Shown here in pieces: positions 7,997 to 15,836 of a stretch of DNA of 43,864 nt. The notes beneath the pieces are model-generated. The model was not told the DNA's origin. It saw nothing but the letters and a program-made list of their open reading frames with translations, and searched no databases. Made by a program: the position numbers and the translations under genes. Position 1 is the stretch's first letter. Each line of letters begins with the position of its first letter. Source of the stretch: JAWWPY01 sp964412845 (GTDB lineage Bacteria > Actinomycetota > Actinomycetes > Streptosporangiales > Streptosporangiaceae); the NCBI GenBank assembly GCA_964412845.1, contig CAYPQM010000039.1:1-43864 (forward strand), given 5' to 3'.

Positions 7997-8186
7997 TCCA
8001 GCAGGATGTCAAGGGACGAGCTATACACGCCGGGGGCCGGGCGGCAGGCTTGGATTCATGGCAACGATCCGGTAACGGTGCGCCGCTGGCGATCAGCGTG
8101 CCGTCCGGGCGTCCGCTCACCGGCCGCCGCCCCGCATGGTGCCCGATTCGCTCGGCCCCAGGCCAGGCGGTCTACCCTCGGCTCTC

Positions 8187-9587
8187 ATGGTTGCCATCCT
8201 GTGGTTCCGCCGTGATCTGCGGGTTCACGACCATCCCGCGCTGCAGGCCGCCGCGGATCGGCACGAGCAGGTCGTGCCGGTGTTCTGCCTGGATGACCGG
8301 CTGCTGCACGGGCGGCATCCCTCCGGCCCGCGCACCAGCTTCCTGCTCGAATGTCTTAACGATCTCCATGGGCACCTGTCGTCACGAGGAGCCGGCTTGG
8401 TGGTCAGGCACGGCCCGCCCGAGGCCGTATTGCCGGCCCTGGCGGAAGCGGCCGGGGCGCGGGAAGTACATGTCACCCGGGATGATGGCCCATTCGGCCG
8501 CCGCCGCGACCGCGCGGTGCGGGACGCGCTGGCCGCCGCGGGCGTCACCATGCACGCGCATCCCGGGCTCAGCGTGGTTGACGACGTGCGCGACATCATG
8601 ACCGGCCAGGACCGCCCCTACACGGTGTTCACGCCGTTCTACCGGAACTGGCAGCGCATTCCGCGCCGGGACCCGCTGGCCGCGCCCGGCCGGATCTCGA
8701 TGCCCGCTGGCCTGCGGCCCGGCGAGCTGCCGGCCCTGACCGGCCTGGGCCTGCGGCAGGACGTGCCGGAGCCCGTGGCGGGCGGCGAAAGCGCGGGCCG
8801 GGCCCGGCTGGATGCCTTCCTCGCCGGGCCGGTGCGCGACTATGCGGCTGGCCGTGACCTCGCGGCCGACGGCGGCTCGTCCCGGCTCTCGCCGTACCTG
8901 CGGTTCGGCTGCCTGTCCCCGCGGTCGGTCGAGGCGCGGCTGCCCGGCGGGGAGGGCGCGGAAGCGTTCCGCCGTCAGCTCTGCTGGCGCGACTTCTACC
9001 ACCAGGTGCTGCTGCACCATCCGGGTAACGCGCACCAGGAGTTCCAGGAACGCTACCGTGGCACGCTCGCCTGGAACCGTGACGAGCCGGGCTTCACCGC
9101 GTGGACCCAGGGCCGGACGGGTTTCCCGCTGGTGGACGCCGGGATGCGGCAGCTTCTGCGGGAAGGGTGGATGCACAACCGGGTCCGGCTGGTCGCCGGC
9201 TCGTTCCTGACCAAGGACCTGGGCATTGACTGGCGGCGCGGGGAGGCCTGGTTCATGCGTTGGCTCATCGACGGCGACCAGGCGAGCAACAACGGCAACT
9301 GGCAATGGATCGCATCGGTCGGAGTTGACCCGCAGGCCCCGTACCGGCGCATCTACAATCCCGCGCTGCAGCGCGAGCGGCACGATCCGGCCGGCCGGTA
9401 CGTGCGGGCCTACGTTCCCGAACTGGCCCGGGTAGCTGACCGGTACCTGGACGAGCCCGGGCAGATGTCCGCGGCGGACCAGCAGCGGGCCGGATGCGTG
9501 ATCGGGCGCGACTACCCGGCGCCCATCGTGGACCACCGGGCCGCCCGTCTCGACGCGCTCGCCAGGTATCAGGCTGTCACCGGCTGA
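8187..9587 (+). CDS. phr: deoxyribodipyrimidine photo-lyase (class I CPD photolyase)
   Basis: A 466-residue flavoenzyme that uses blue light to split UV-induced cyclobutane pyrimidine dimers. The N-terminal antenna domain starts at ILWFRRDLRVHDHPAL; the C-terminal FAD domain has SRLSPYLRFGCLSPRSV, QLCWRDFYHQVLLHHP, GFPLVDAGMRQL, GWMHNRVRLVAGSFL and DGDQASNNGNWQW, the last containing the proximal Trp of the electron-transfer chain. Length matches class I enzymes. ATG 8187 was chosen since family proteins begin at this strand; upstream in-frame sequence is not photolyase-like. A TACCCT hexamer eight bases before the ATG is a possible -10, hinting at a very short leader. Confidence 0.95.
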   Translation: MVAILWFRRDLRVHDHPALQAAADRHEQVVPVFCLDDRLLHGRHPSGPRTSFLLECLNDLHGHLSSRGAGLVVRHGPPEAVLPALAEAAGAREVHVTRDDGPFGRRRDRAVRDALAAAGVTMHAHPGLSVVDDVRDIMTGQDRPYTVFTPFYRNWQRIPRRDPLAAPGRISMPAGLRPGELPALTGLGLRQDVPEPVAGGESAGRARLDAFLAGPVRDYAAGRDLAADGGSSRLSPYLRFGCLSPRSVEARLPGGEGAEAFRRQLCWRDFYHQVLLHHPGNAHQEFQERYRGTLAWNRDEPGFTAWTQGRTGFPLVDAGMRQLLREGWMHNRVRLVAGSFLTKDLGIDWRRGEAWFMRWLIDGDQASNNGNWQWIASVGVDPQAPYRRIYNPALQRERHDPAGRYVRAYVPELARVADRYLDEPGQMSAADQQRAGCVIGRDYPAPIVDHRAARLDALARYQAVTG

Positions 9588-9667
9588 CCCGTCTGGGTGG
9601 ATATCCGCCAGTCGTGCTGGCACTGTGGGCGAGTGCGACGATGCACGGATCGATCGGAGGCCGCTCC

Positions 9668-10471
9668 ATGACGATGGTGGATGAGGTACTGGCTGACCTC
9701 GCCGCTGAAGGCGACGACGTCGAGCGCTTGGTGGCCGACCTGCCTCTCAGCGACTGGGCGCTTCCCACGCCGGCTTCCCGCTGGACGATTGCGCACCAGA
9801 TCGGGCATCTGGCCAGCGGCGACGAACTCGCCCTGCTCGCCGCCACCGACCCGGTGGCGTTTGGCGGCCGGCTGGGCGACCTGGTCGGCGACTTCGATTC
9901 GTTCGCGGACGCGGACGCCGCCCAGGCCGCGGCCACGCCGCCCGCGGACCTGCTGCGGCGCTGGCGGACCGCACGGGTCAGCCTGGGAGTCACGCTCGCC
10001 GGGCTCCCGCCGGGACAGAAGGTACCCTGGATGGCCGGCCCGATGGCACCGGCGACCCTGGCCAGCTCGCGGATGATGGAGGTGTTCGCGCACGGTCAGG
10101 ACATCGCCGACGCGCTCGGCATCCGTCGTGCCGCCACCGGGCGGATCGAGCACGTCGCCCGTTTCGGCGTCCGGACCAGGGACTTCTCCTACCTGGCCCG
10201 GGGTCTCACCCCACCTGAGGAGCCGTTCCGGGTGGAGCTGACCGCGCCGGATGGCCAGCTGTGGACCTGGGGACCGGAGAACGCGAGTCAGGTGGTCAGC
10301 GGCCCGGCGGTGGACTTCTGCCTGCTGGTGACGCAGCGTCGGCACCGGGACGACCTCGCGGTCACCGCTCGTGGTGCCGAGGCGGACCAGTGGCTGGGCA
10401 TCGCCCAGGCCTACGTGGGCCCGGTCGGCCAGGGCCGCCAGCCCGGCCAGTTCGCGACCCCCGCCAGCTGA
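9668..10471 (+). CDS. TIGR03084-family DinB/maleylpyruvate isomerase-like protein
   Basis: A 267-residue protein whose N-terminal half is a DinB/MDMPI helical bundle (SRWTIAHQIGHLASGDE, with the metal-ligand-type His) and whose C-terminus is characteristic of TIGR03084 (VTQRRHRDDLAV, ADQWLGIAQAYVGPVGQGR). Members are predicted metal-binding and thiol-dependent, by relation to mycothiol-dependent isomerases; the true reaction is unknown. ATG 9668 follows GGAGG at seven bases; the longer in-frame start at 9494 lies inside the photolyase gene. It probably follows phr in one transcript (81-base gap). Confidence 0.88.
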   Translation: MTMVDEVLADLAAEGDDVERLVADLPLSDWALPTPASRWTIAHQIGHLASGDELALLAATDPVAFGGRLGDLVGDFDSFADADAAQAAATPPADLLRRWRTARVSLGVTLAGLPPGQKVPWMAGPMAPATLASSRMMEVFAHGQDIADALGIRRAATGRIEHVARFGVRTRDFSYLARGLTPPEEPFRVELTAPDGQLWTWGPENASQVVSGPAVDFCLLVTQRRHRDDLAVTARGAEADQWLGIAQAYVGPVGQGRQPGQFATPAS

Positions 10472-10496
10472 CCTCCGCACGCGAGCCGGGTTCCAT

Positions 10497-10533
10497 GATC
10501 GCGGTGGATAGCCGCCAGTGATCCACCGCGATC
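10497..10533. terminator. bidirectional hairpin terminator
   Basis: GATCGCGGTGGAT (10497-10509) pairs perfectly with ATCCACCGCGATC (10521-10533) across an 11-base loop, giving a 13-bp GC-rich stem between two convergent genes. CCA and TGG just outside extend it with a one-base bulge. No T-tract follows, as is usual for actinomycete terminators. Confidence 0.7.
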
Positions 10534-10549
10534 TGGAAATAAGCTCCGG

Positions 10550-11359
10550 CTAGAGCATGAGGATGAGCATGTAGCCCATGATGATGCCCATAACGATCTC
10601 GCAGCAGGCGGCCAGGCGGGGGGAGAGCGGCGCAGCCGGGCGGCGGGCCGTCCGGCCCGCACGGGCCGGACGGCCCGTGCTGGCCTCCGCGGCCGCAATG
10701 GAGGTATCCGCCGCGATCGGGGTGGCGGTGAAGTCGTGGCCGGCCCGGCCGGCAGAATCGTCCAGACCGGCTGCGACCTGGGCAGCGGCACCGAGGCCGA
10801 CCGCGGCGGGCAGGCCTGCCGCGAGTTCCGGGACCGCGAGGTAGGCCCGGACCGTGGCCAGGGCGGGCAGCCGGTCGGCGACCCACATCACGTAACCGAT
10901 CATGAACAGCGCCAGCACGAGGGCCGCGATCGGGAACCGCGCCACGCTGCCCGCCGCGCCGCCCATCGCCGCGACCGGGCCCGCCGGGCCGGAACCAGCG
11001 CCGGACTTTGAGACCGCGACGAGCATGTAGACCATGGCGCCGGACATGACGAGGTGCGGCACGTGGTGCGCGGGCCGGAACCGGTCCGCGCTGGCCGAGC
11101 GGTAGCCCCGGAATGCCCGCCAGCCGAACCAGGCCGTGGCCGCACCGAACAGCACGGCCCAGCCGCTGCTCCATCCCGGGTTGATCCGCGGCACCAGCAT
11201 GCCGGCCATGGCCACGCCCATGACCACGTGCACCAGGTCCACGTCGTGCTCGGTGGCCCGGTGCCGCGCTGCGGCGATGACCAGCCGGCCCGCGCAGTAG
11301 ACCGCGGTCACGATCATGATCGCCGCGAGGAAATCATTGAGCCAGGAGGGTCCGGCCAC
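10550..11359 (-). CDS. DUF5134 membrane protein with three Met-triad helices
   Basis: A 269-residue polytopic protein of DUF5134, function undescribed. Three TM helices carry the same pattern M-x3-M-x2-M: HVVMGVAMAGMLV (Met47, 51, 54, with His44), HLVMSGAMVYMLV (Met105, 109, 112, with His102) and EIVMGIIMGYMLI (Met257, 261, 264). Extra His and Cys lie close by (His98, His99, Cys252, Cys253). Such Met/His clusters are typical of soft-metal sites, so a copper role is plausible but inferred. GTG 11359 starts one base after the stop of the upstream gene, with a GGGAGG ribosome site inside that gene's end; ATG 11425 is a possible longer start. The loop at about residues 200-250 is Ala/Arg-rich and variable. 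Confidence 0.82.
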   Translation of the reverse strand: MAGPSWLNDFLAAIMIVTAVYCAGRLVIAAARHRATEHDVDLVHVVMGVAMAGMLVPRINPGWSSGWAVLFGAATAWFGWRAFRGYRSASADRFRPAHHVPHLVMSGAMVYMLVAVSKSGAGSGPAGPVAAMGGAAGSVARFPIAALVLALFMIGYVMWVADRLPALATVRAYLAVPELAAGLPAAVGLGAAAQVAAGLDDSAGRAGHDFTATPIAADTSIAAAEASTGRPARAGRTARRPAAPLSPRLAACCEIVMGIIMGYMLILML

Positions 11360-11360
11360 G

Positions 11361-12377
11361 TCACCGCCCTCCCGCCGGCCCGGGATGGCGTTCACCGGGA
11401 CAGGCCGCCGCAGCGGTTTCAGCATGAGCGGTGCCGGTGGTGGTCCGGGCGGGCCAGTAGGCGATCGCCAGCAGCGCCAGCAGCGGGCCCGAGTTGGGGT
11501 CGGTGGCGGTGCCGGTCAGGATCTCACCGAGCGCCTGGCCGAAGACCCAGATGGCGCCGGCCGTGACGATGGCCAGGACAAGGATCGCGCGGGCCGCGGG
11601 TGCTGGCAGGTAGATGCCGACCGCGGTGACGGCGAGCACGGCCGCGAGGATGATCGAGGCCGTCAGGCCCTGGCGGCCGAGCAGCGCAGCCGTGCTCGCG
11701 TCGAGCGAGCCGAGCCAGCCAGGCTCGCCAGCGGCCATGCCGGAGATCATGTCGGGCAGGCCGCGAGCCGTGCGGTTGCCGGGGAGCAGGGTGAGGTAGG
11801 CCAGGCTGCCCCACAGCACGAGCCAGAGGGCGCGCGCGGCACGCGCCCCCAGCGGCCGTGCCGCCACGAAGGAGCCAGCCCGCCCGCCGCGGTCCGCGGG
11901 CCAGAGGAGCACGGCGAGCAGGGCGTAGATGAGGGCCGCGCCCGGGGCGCCGTTGACCGGGCTGGCCCGGCCGGCCAGCACGGAGCCGAGGCCTTCACCC
12001 AGCCACCAGACAGCGAGCGACCAGGCGATCGAGGCGCCAAGAGCGATCCTGAGGGTCGGCCGCCAGGCGATCCCAAGGGCCAGCAGCAACTGGACGGTCG
12101 CGAACACGGCATTGGCCGGCCCCGGATGATGCTCGATGAGGCCGGCCGACCAGGTGATCGGGTGCGCGATGACGGCCGGGTTGCCCGCGGCGGATCCGGC
12201 GAGCATCTGCCCGAACGCCTTGGTGAACATCCAGGACTGGTACTGCAAGATGGCGTCGAGCAGCCACCCGGCGCCCAGGCACATCTGCAGTGCCCGCCGG
12301 GCGTCCGGCGCGGCCCACGCCGCCGTGGCCGTCCGCGGCCGGCCGGCGCGGCTTCCGGTGACCGCCATATCGCTCAT
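11361..12377 (-). CDS. polytopic membrane protein with internal duplication
   Basis: A 338-residue integral membrane protein with about eight TM helices. Its two halves are related: MLAGSAAGNP (residues 58-67) matches MISGMAAGEP (210-219), and the segment starting at Trp125 (LGEGLGSVLAGRAS) matches that starting at Trp277 (FGQALGEILTGTAT), both offset by about 152 residues. This indicates a duplicated four-helix unit. No enzyme or transporter family recognised. ATG 12377 has GGGAG upstream; an ATG at 12410 is less likely. It is the first gene of an operon with DUF5134 (one-base gap), downstream of the box array at 12537-12672. Confidence 0.8.
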   Translation of the reverse strand: MSDMAVTGSRAGRPRTATAAWAAPDARRALQMCLGAGWLLDAILQYQSWMFTKAFGQMLAGSAAGNPAVIAHPITWSAGLIEHHPGPANAVFATVQLLLALGIAWRPTLRIALGASIAWSLAVWWLGEGLGSVLAGRASPVNGAPGAALIYALLAVLLWPADRGGRAGSFVAARPLGARAARALWLVLWGSLAYLTLLPGNRTARGLPDMISGMAAGEPGWLGSLDASTAALLGRQGLTASIILAAVLAVTAVGIYLPAPAARAILVLAIVTAGAIWVFGQALGEILTGTATDPNSGPLLALLAIAYWPARTTTGTAHAETAAAACPGERHPGPAGGR

Positions 12378-12536
12378 CGCTGGCTCCCGGGACTTTCGTG
12401 TCGGCTGCATTGCTGGAATGGTGCCGCCGGCGAGTGCCTCGGACCGCGTCTGCTCATCTGATGATGAGCAGTAATGAAAGGGTATGGGGCAGATAGTGGC
12501 TGTGCAAGAGGGTCACACGGGGAATGTGTTTCTGTA

Positions 12537-12672
12537 GCATAACCCACCGGACCTGCGGGTATGCAGAATCCCGCGGCGCAGAAGGCAGACCCTCCCGGGG
12601 GTATTAAAGAAGCCATCGGTAAGCGTTTAATAAACCCGCAGGGGGTATTGGCTAAAACCCCGGAGGGGTATT
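12537..12672. promoter_or_regulatory. array of four CsoR-like boxes
   Basis: Four related sites: A, GCATAACCC-N11-GGGTATGC (12537-12564); B, ACCCTCCCGGGGGTATT (12589-12605); C, AACCCGCAGGGGGTATT (12633-12649); D, AACCCCGGAGGGGTATT (12656-12672). Site C matches the permease operator at 3070-3086 in the form ACCC-N3-GGGGGTAT. The TAT triplets start at 12560, 12602, 12646 and 12669, spaced 42, 44 and 23 bases, close to multiples of two helical turns. A lone GGGTAT lies at 12480. The array is 160-295 bases upstream of the minus-strand membrane operon and over 330 bases from the plus-strand secreted protein. The binding protein is unknown. Confidence 0.55.
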
Positions 12673-13010
12673 GAAAAACCTGGCTGGAATGCTCGCGCGC
12701 GTCGGCGCGCGCACAGTCGGCGGGATTATCCCCGGCCTGGTGTCCGTAGCGCTGCGCAGGCCGCCGTCCGGGCCACGGTGACGTCACCTGGGACCCACCG
12801 GCACCTGCCGACCCCGATTGGCGGCCAGCGTGAACTGGCCACCCCCGCGCCCCGTAGCTGTGAAGGGGAGTCTCGCGGCTGGAGCCTCCCCAGGAAAGTG
12901 TGCCCGGAAAAGTTGTTGGCCATCACCGGCCCCAGGACTCCTACCTGTGTCACGGCGGCAACCGGCGCACCTCGCATCCAGACGACCGGGTGCCGCGGGA
13001 GGAGAACGAG
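12673..13010. other. gene-free leader region of the secreted repeat protein
   Basis: No convincing gene lies here. It holds a GCGCGC-rich patch at 12690-12712 and a possible hairpin GGGGAG (12865-12870) / CTCCCC (12886-12891) that might be part of a 5' leader structure. I could not match it to a riboswitch class. GGGAGGAG just before 13011 is a strong ribosome binding site. Confidence 0.5.
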
Positions 13011-14009
13011 ATGAACAGGCTCGCCCGGGCGTCAGGGATCGCTGTCAGCGCGCTGACTGCGGCAACAGCCACCGTCATGCTGCTGTTGCCAGGACATGCC
13101 CGGCTGGAAATCCCGGGCGGCACGGCCGGCGGTTCCGTCGGCAGCTCAACCGGCGATGCAACCGTGACGTCGCGCGCCATCGCCCCCGCGGGACGTGGCT
13201 CAGCGGGCCGCGGGCTCACCGTCAGCGGCACCGGCAGCCCGTCCGCACTGGACGCCGGGCAGGCCGGCTCCCACTCCACCGGAGGCCGGGATGCGCTCTC
13301 GGCCGGATCGATCAGGCCGGCGGTCCCGCCGCGCTCGCTGCACCTGCCGTCAGCCGGCGCGCGGTCCGGCCCGGCCGGCACCATCGGTGATCCCGGCGTG
13401 CGATGCCTGCAGGGCTACGTGTGGCGCCGGGCCTACCCGGGCGACTATGTGTGTGTCACCCCCGGCACCCGGGCCCAGGCCGCCATCGACAACGCGGCGG
13501 CCGCCAGCCGGGTCGCCAGCGGCGGCTATGCCTGCCAGCACGGTTACGTCTGGCGTCAGGTGGTGCCCACCGACTACGTATGTGTCACCCCTGGTACCCG
13601 CGCGCAGGCCGCGGCCGATAACGCCCAGGCGAACAACCGCGTGGCCCTGCTGAGCCTGTGGCTCAGCGACTGGACGCCACCGGCCCGGCAGAGCTGCTCC
13701 GGAGGGGACTGCTCTGCTGCCGGTGGCGGCCGGGACGGCGCAAATTTCCAGATCAACGGGGACCATTTCAATGTGGGCCCGGTCCTCCTGCAGATCCGGA
13801 GCAACGACGGGACCGTGCTGTGGTCGGCAATGGCCGCCGCCACCTCCTACCCCGGGTTCGCCGGCGGTGCGCTGTACGCGCAGACCCCCGCCGATGATTG
13901 CTCCGATGTGCCCGGTACCAGCGCGAACGATTACGCCATCGCTTACGACACGGTGTCCAGGCGCTGGTCAAACGAAGTGCCACTCGACTCCGACTGCGGC
14001 TCATCCTGA
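13011..14009 (+). CDS. secreted protein with duplicated GYVWR-DYVCVTP motif
   Basis: A 332-residue exported protein. A signal peptide (about residues 1-30, ending near PGHA) is followed by a Gly/Ser-rich linker to about residue 125, then two tandem about 40-residue repeats (130-170 and 172-212), each of form C-x2-GYVWR-x8-YVCVTPGTRAQA-x3-DN, with two Cys per repeat (132/148 and 175/190), likely disulfide bonded. This motif recurs in actinobacterial secreted proteins of unknown role. The C-terminal part (from about 215) is a beta-rich domain with four more Cys and Asn/Asp-rich turns (GANFQINGDHFNVGPVLLQI). I do not recognise its function. ATG 13011 has an excellent GGAGG site; longer frames would destroy the signal peptide. 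Confidence 0.82.
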   Translation: MNRLARASGIAVSALTAATATVMLLLPGHARLEIPGGTAGGSVGSSTGDATVTSRAIAPAGRGSAGRGLTVSGTGSPSALDAGQAGSHSTGGRDALSAGSIRPAVPPRSLHLPSAGARSGPAGTIGDPGVRCLQGYVWRRAYPGDYVCVTPGTRAQAAIDNAAAASRVASGGYACQHGYVWRQVVPTDYVCVTPGTRAQAAADNAQANNRVALLSLWLSDWTPPARQSCSGGDCSAAGGGRDGANFQINGDHFNVGPVLLQIRSNDGTVLWSAMAAATSYPGFAGGALYAQTPADDCSDVPGTSANDYAIAYDTVSRRWSNEVPLDSDCGSS

Positions 14010-14130
14010 CCGCCTGGCCACGGGGGAGAGCACCGGTGCAGCCGCTTACTGGCCGTCAGCGCGGGCGATCAGGCGTCATGTGTGACGGGATTATCGCCCC
14101 GTTTCACTATCACAAATCGCCGCGAAGACC

Positions 14131-14143
14131 TACCGTATCCCCA
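14131..14143 (+). promoter_or_regulatory. putative -10 of leaderless promoter (sigma A)
   Basis: TACCGT (14131-14136) fits the TANNNT -10 consensus and is followed by six bases and the ATG at 14143, so transcription would start at or next to the start codon. No Shine-Dalgarno sequence is present. The same arrangement occurs before both paralogues. No clear -35 is seen. Confidence 0.5.
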
Positions 14144-15739
14144 TGTTCGACCGCGAAATTGTGGCCTCCATCGTCGAGGGGGACCCGGCCGGCCTGGCCG
14201 CGGCCTACGACCAGTACGCCCGGGGCCTGTACTCCTACTGCCGTTCCCTGCTTGCTGAGCCTGCCGACGCGGCCGACGCTGTGCACGATACCTTCATCAT
14301 CGCCTCATCCAAGGTCTCGGGGCTCCGCGAACCCGAGCGGCTACGGTCGTGGCTGTACGCGGTGGCCCGCAACGAGTGCCACCGGCGGCTGCGGGCCAGC
14401 GCCACGTCAGCGCCACTCGATGAGTCGGCCGAGATGGTAGAGGACGTGGGCGACGTTGGCATCGAGGCCGAGCAGGCGGACCTGCGCACTCTGGTGTGGG
14501 CCGCCCTGTCCGGGCTGAACCCGGGCGATCGCGAGATCATCGAGCTGAACCTGCGCCACGAGATCGACGGTAATGACCTGGCGGACACCCTGGGCGTGCC
14601 GCGCAATCAGGCGCACGCGCTGGCGTCACGCGCCCGGTCCCAGTTCGAGACGTCACTGGGCGTGCTGCTGGTGGCCCGGTCCGGCCGCGAGTACTGCCCG
14701 GAACTCGCCGCCATGCTGGATGGCTGGGACGGGGAGCTGACCGCGCTGATCCGCAAGCGGGTCAACCGGCACATCGAGCGCTGCGAGGTCTGCGGTGAGC
14801 GCAAACGCCGCGAGCTCAGCCCGGCGATGCTGCTCAGCCTGCTCCCGGTGGCCATGCTCCCCTCGGGCCTGCGGGAGGAGATCATGCACCTCGTCGCGGA
14901 CATCTCGCCGGACGCGGAGACCTACTGCGATCAGGTGGCGCACCGCGCCGGGCCATTCAGCAGCTCGGGCTTCCCGGTGCAGCTCATCTCCCCGCCGGTG
15001 CCGCGCTCGCAGAGCAGCTATGTGGTGGCCGGGTCAGCCGGTGCGGCCGCGCTCGTCCTGGTCGGCGGCATCCTCTTCCTGCTGATCGGCGGCGGCAGCC
15101 CGGCGGCCGTCGGGAATCCGGAGGCACTCCCCGGGCCGGCCGGGGGCGTCGGAGCCCTCGTCGCCTCCCCGTCGGCGGCGGCTCCGGTGTCAACGCCCAC
15201 GCCGTCGCCACCCAAGAAGAAGAAGCCGGCCTTCACCGCGCCGCTCTTCCTGGCCCCGGTCCCCAGTACCGCGGCCTCATCCCCGGCCCCGGTCCTGCCC
15301 AAGCCCACCCCGAAGACCACGCCCAAGCCGACGCCCAAGCCCACCAAGACGACAACCAAGCCGACGTCCTCGGCTTCGGGTTCCGCCTCAGGTTCGGCTT
15401 CGGGTTCGGCTTCAGGTTCGGCCTCGGCTTCGGCCTCGGCCTCGGCTTCGGACTCGGGTTCGGCCTCGGCTTCGGACTCGGGTTCGGCTTCGGCTTCGGA
15501 CTCGGCTTCGGCTTCGGACNNNNNNNNNNNNNNNNNNNNNNNNNNNNNNNNNNNNNNNNNNNNNNNNNNNNNNNNNNNNNNNNNNNNNNNNNNNNNNNNN
15601 NNNNNNNNNNNNNNNNNNNTCGGCTTCGGCTTCGGACTCGGCTTCGGCTTCGGACACGCCCACGATCACGGACACGGCGACGACGGCTCCGCCGCCCCTT
15701 ACCGTCGTCATCGACATCCTGGGCACACTGCTGGGGTAA
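14143..15739 (+). CDS. ECF sigma factor fused to zinc anti-sigma-like motif, TM helix and Ser/Ala tail (copy A, gapped)
   Basis: Region 2 is at residues 4-84 (DAADAVHDTFIIASSKVSGL), region 4 at 118-178 (GDREIIELNLRHEIDGNDLA, then VPRNQAHALASRARSQF). A zinc anti-sigma-like motif follows: Cys185, then His210-x3-Cys214-x2-Cys217. One TM helix is at about 293-316, then a Pro/Thr/Lys linker and Ser-Ala/Ser-Asp repeats. The frame is broken only by the 100-N gap; the sequence after it (15620-15739) reads SASASDSASASD, then TPTITDTATTAPPPLTVVID and a short end, to TAA 15737, so the true gap must be a multiple of three. The protein would be a membrane-tethered sigma factor carrying its own regulator, like described ECF groups with C-terminal extensions (ECF52/53-like). 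Signal unknown. Confidence 0.82.
15370..15655 (+). repeat. hexamer/12-mer Ser-Ala-Asp coding repeat spanning the assembly gap
   Basis: Tandem TCGGCT/TCGGAC/TCGGGT codon pairs encode (SA)n(SD) repeats on both sides of the gap. The repetitiveness is the likely reason the assembly failed here, so the real copy number is unknown. Confidence 0.9.
15520..15619. other. 100-N assembly gap
   Basis: Exactly 100 N, a conventional placeholder for a gap of unknown size. It lies inside the sigma copy A coding region. Confidence 0.99.
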
Positions 15740-15823
15740 CCTGCGCTGGTTTTCGCCGGGGTGAGCGGACTTATCTGTCCGGACTCTTTCGCCGTCTGTG
15801 GCCCGGAAGGTCCCTGACCGGCC

Positions 15824-15836
15824 TAGCGTTGGGGCA
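15824..15836 (+). promoter_or_regulatory. putative -10 of leaderless promoter (sigma B)
   Basis: TAGCGT (15824-15829), six bases, then ATG 15836: the same spacing as in the other two paralogues. TGGGGC before the ATG is too close to serve as a ribosome site. Confidence 0.45.

Noticed and set aside
10550..12410. Reading the membrane operon as cytochrome oxidase assembly or DoxX-type genes
   Set aside because: No heme, copper-centre or DoxX motifs were found; only DUF5134 and the internal duplication can be supported.
12374..12787. 137-codon minus-strand frame in the box-array spacer
   Set aside because: Poor codon bias, no family, and it covers the regulatory array and overlaps the start of the membrane gene.
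12840..13010. c-di-AMP (ydaO) or other riboswitch before the secreted repeat protein
   Set aside because: Secreted proteins often have one in actinomycetes, but I could not find the conserved core elements; only one weak hairpin is visible.
15370..15655. Possible CRISPR or VNTR-type array around the gap
   Set aside because: The repeats are 6-12 bases, contiguous and codon-phased (Ser-Ala/Ser-Asp), with no spacers.
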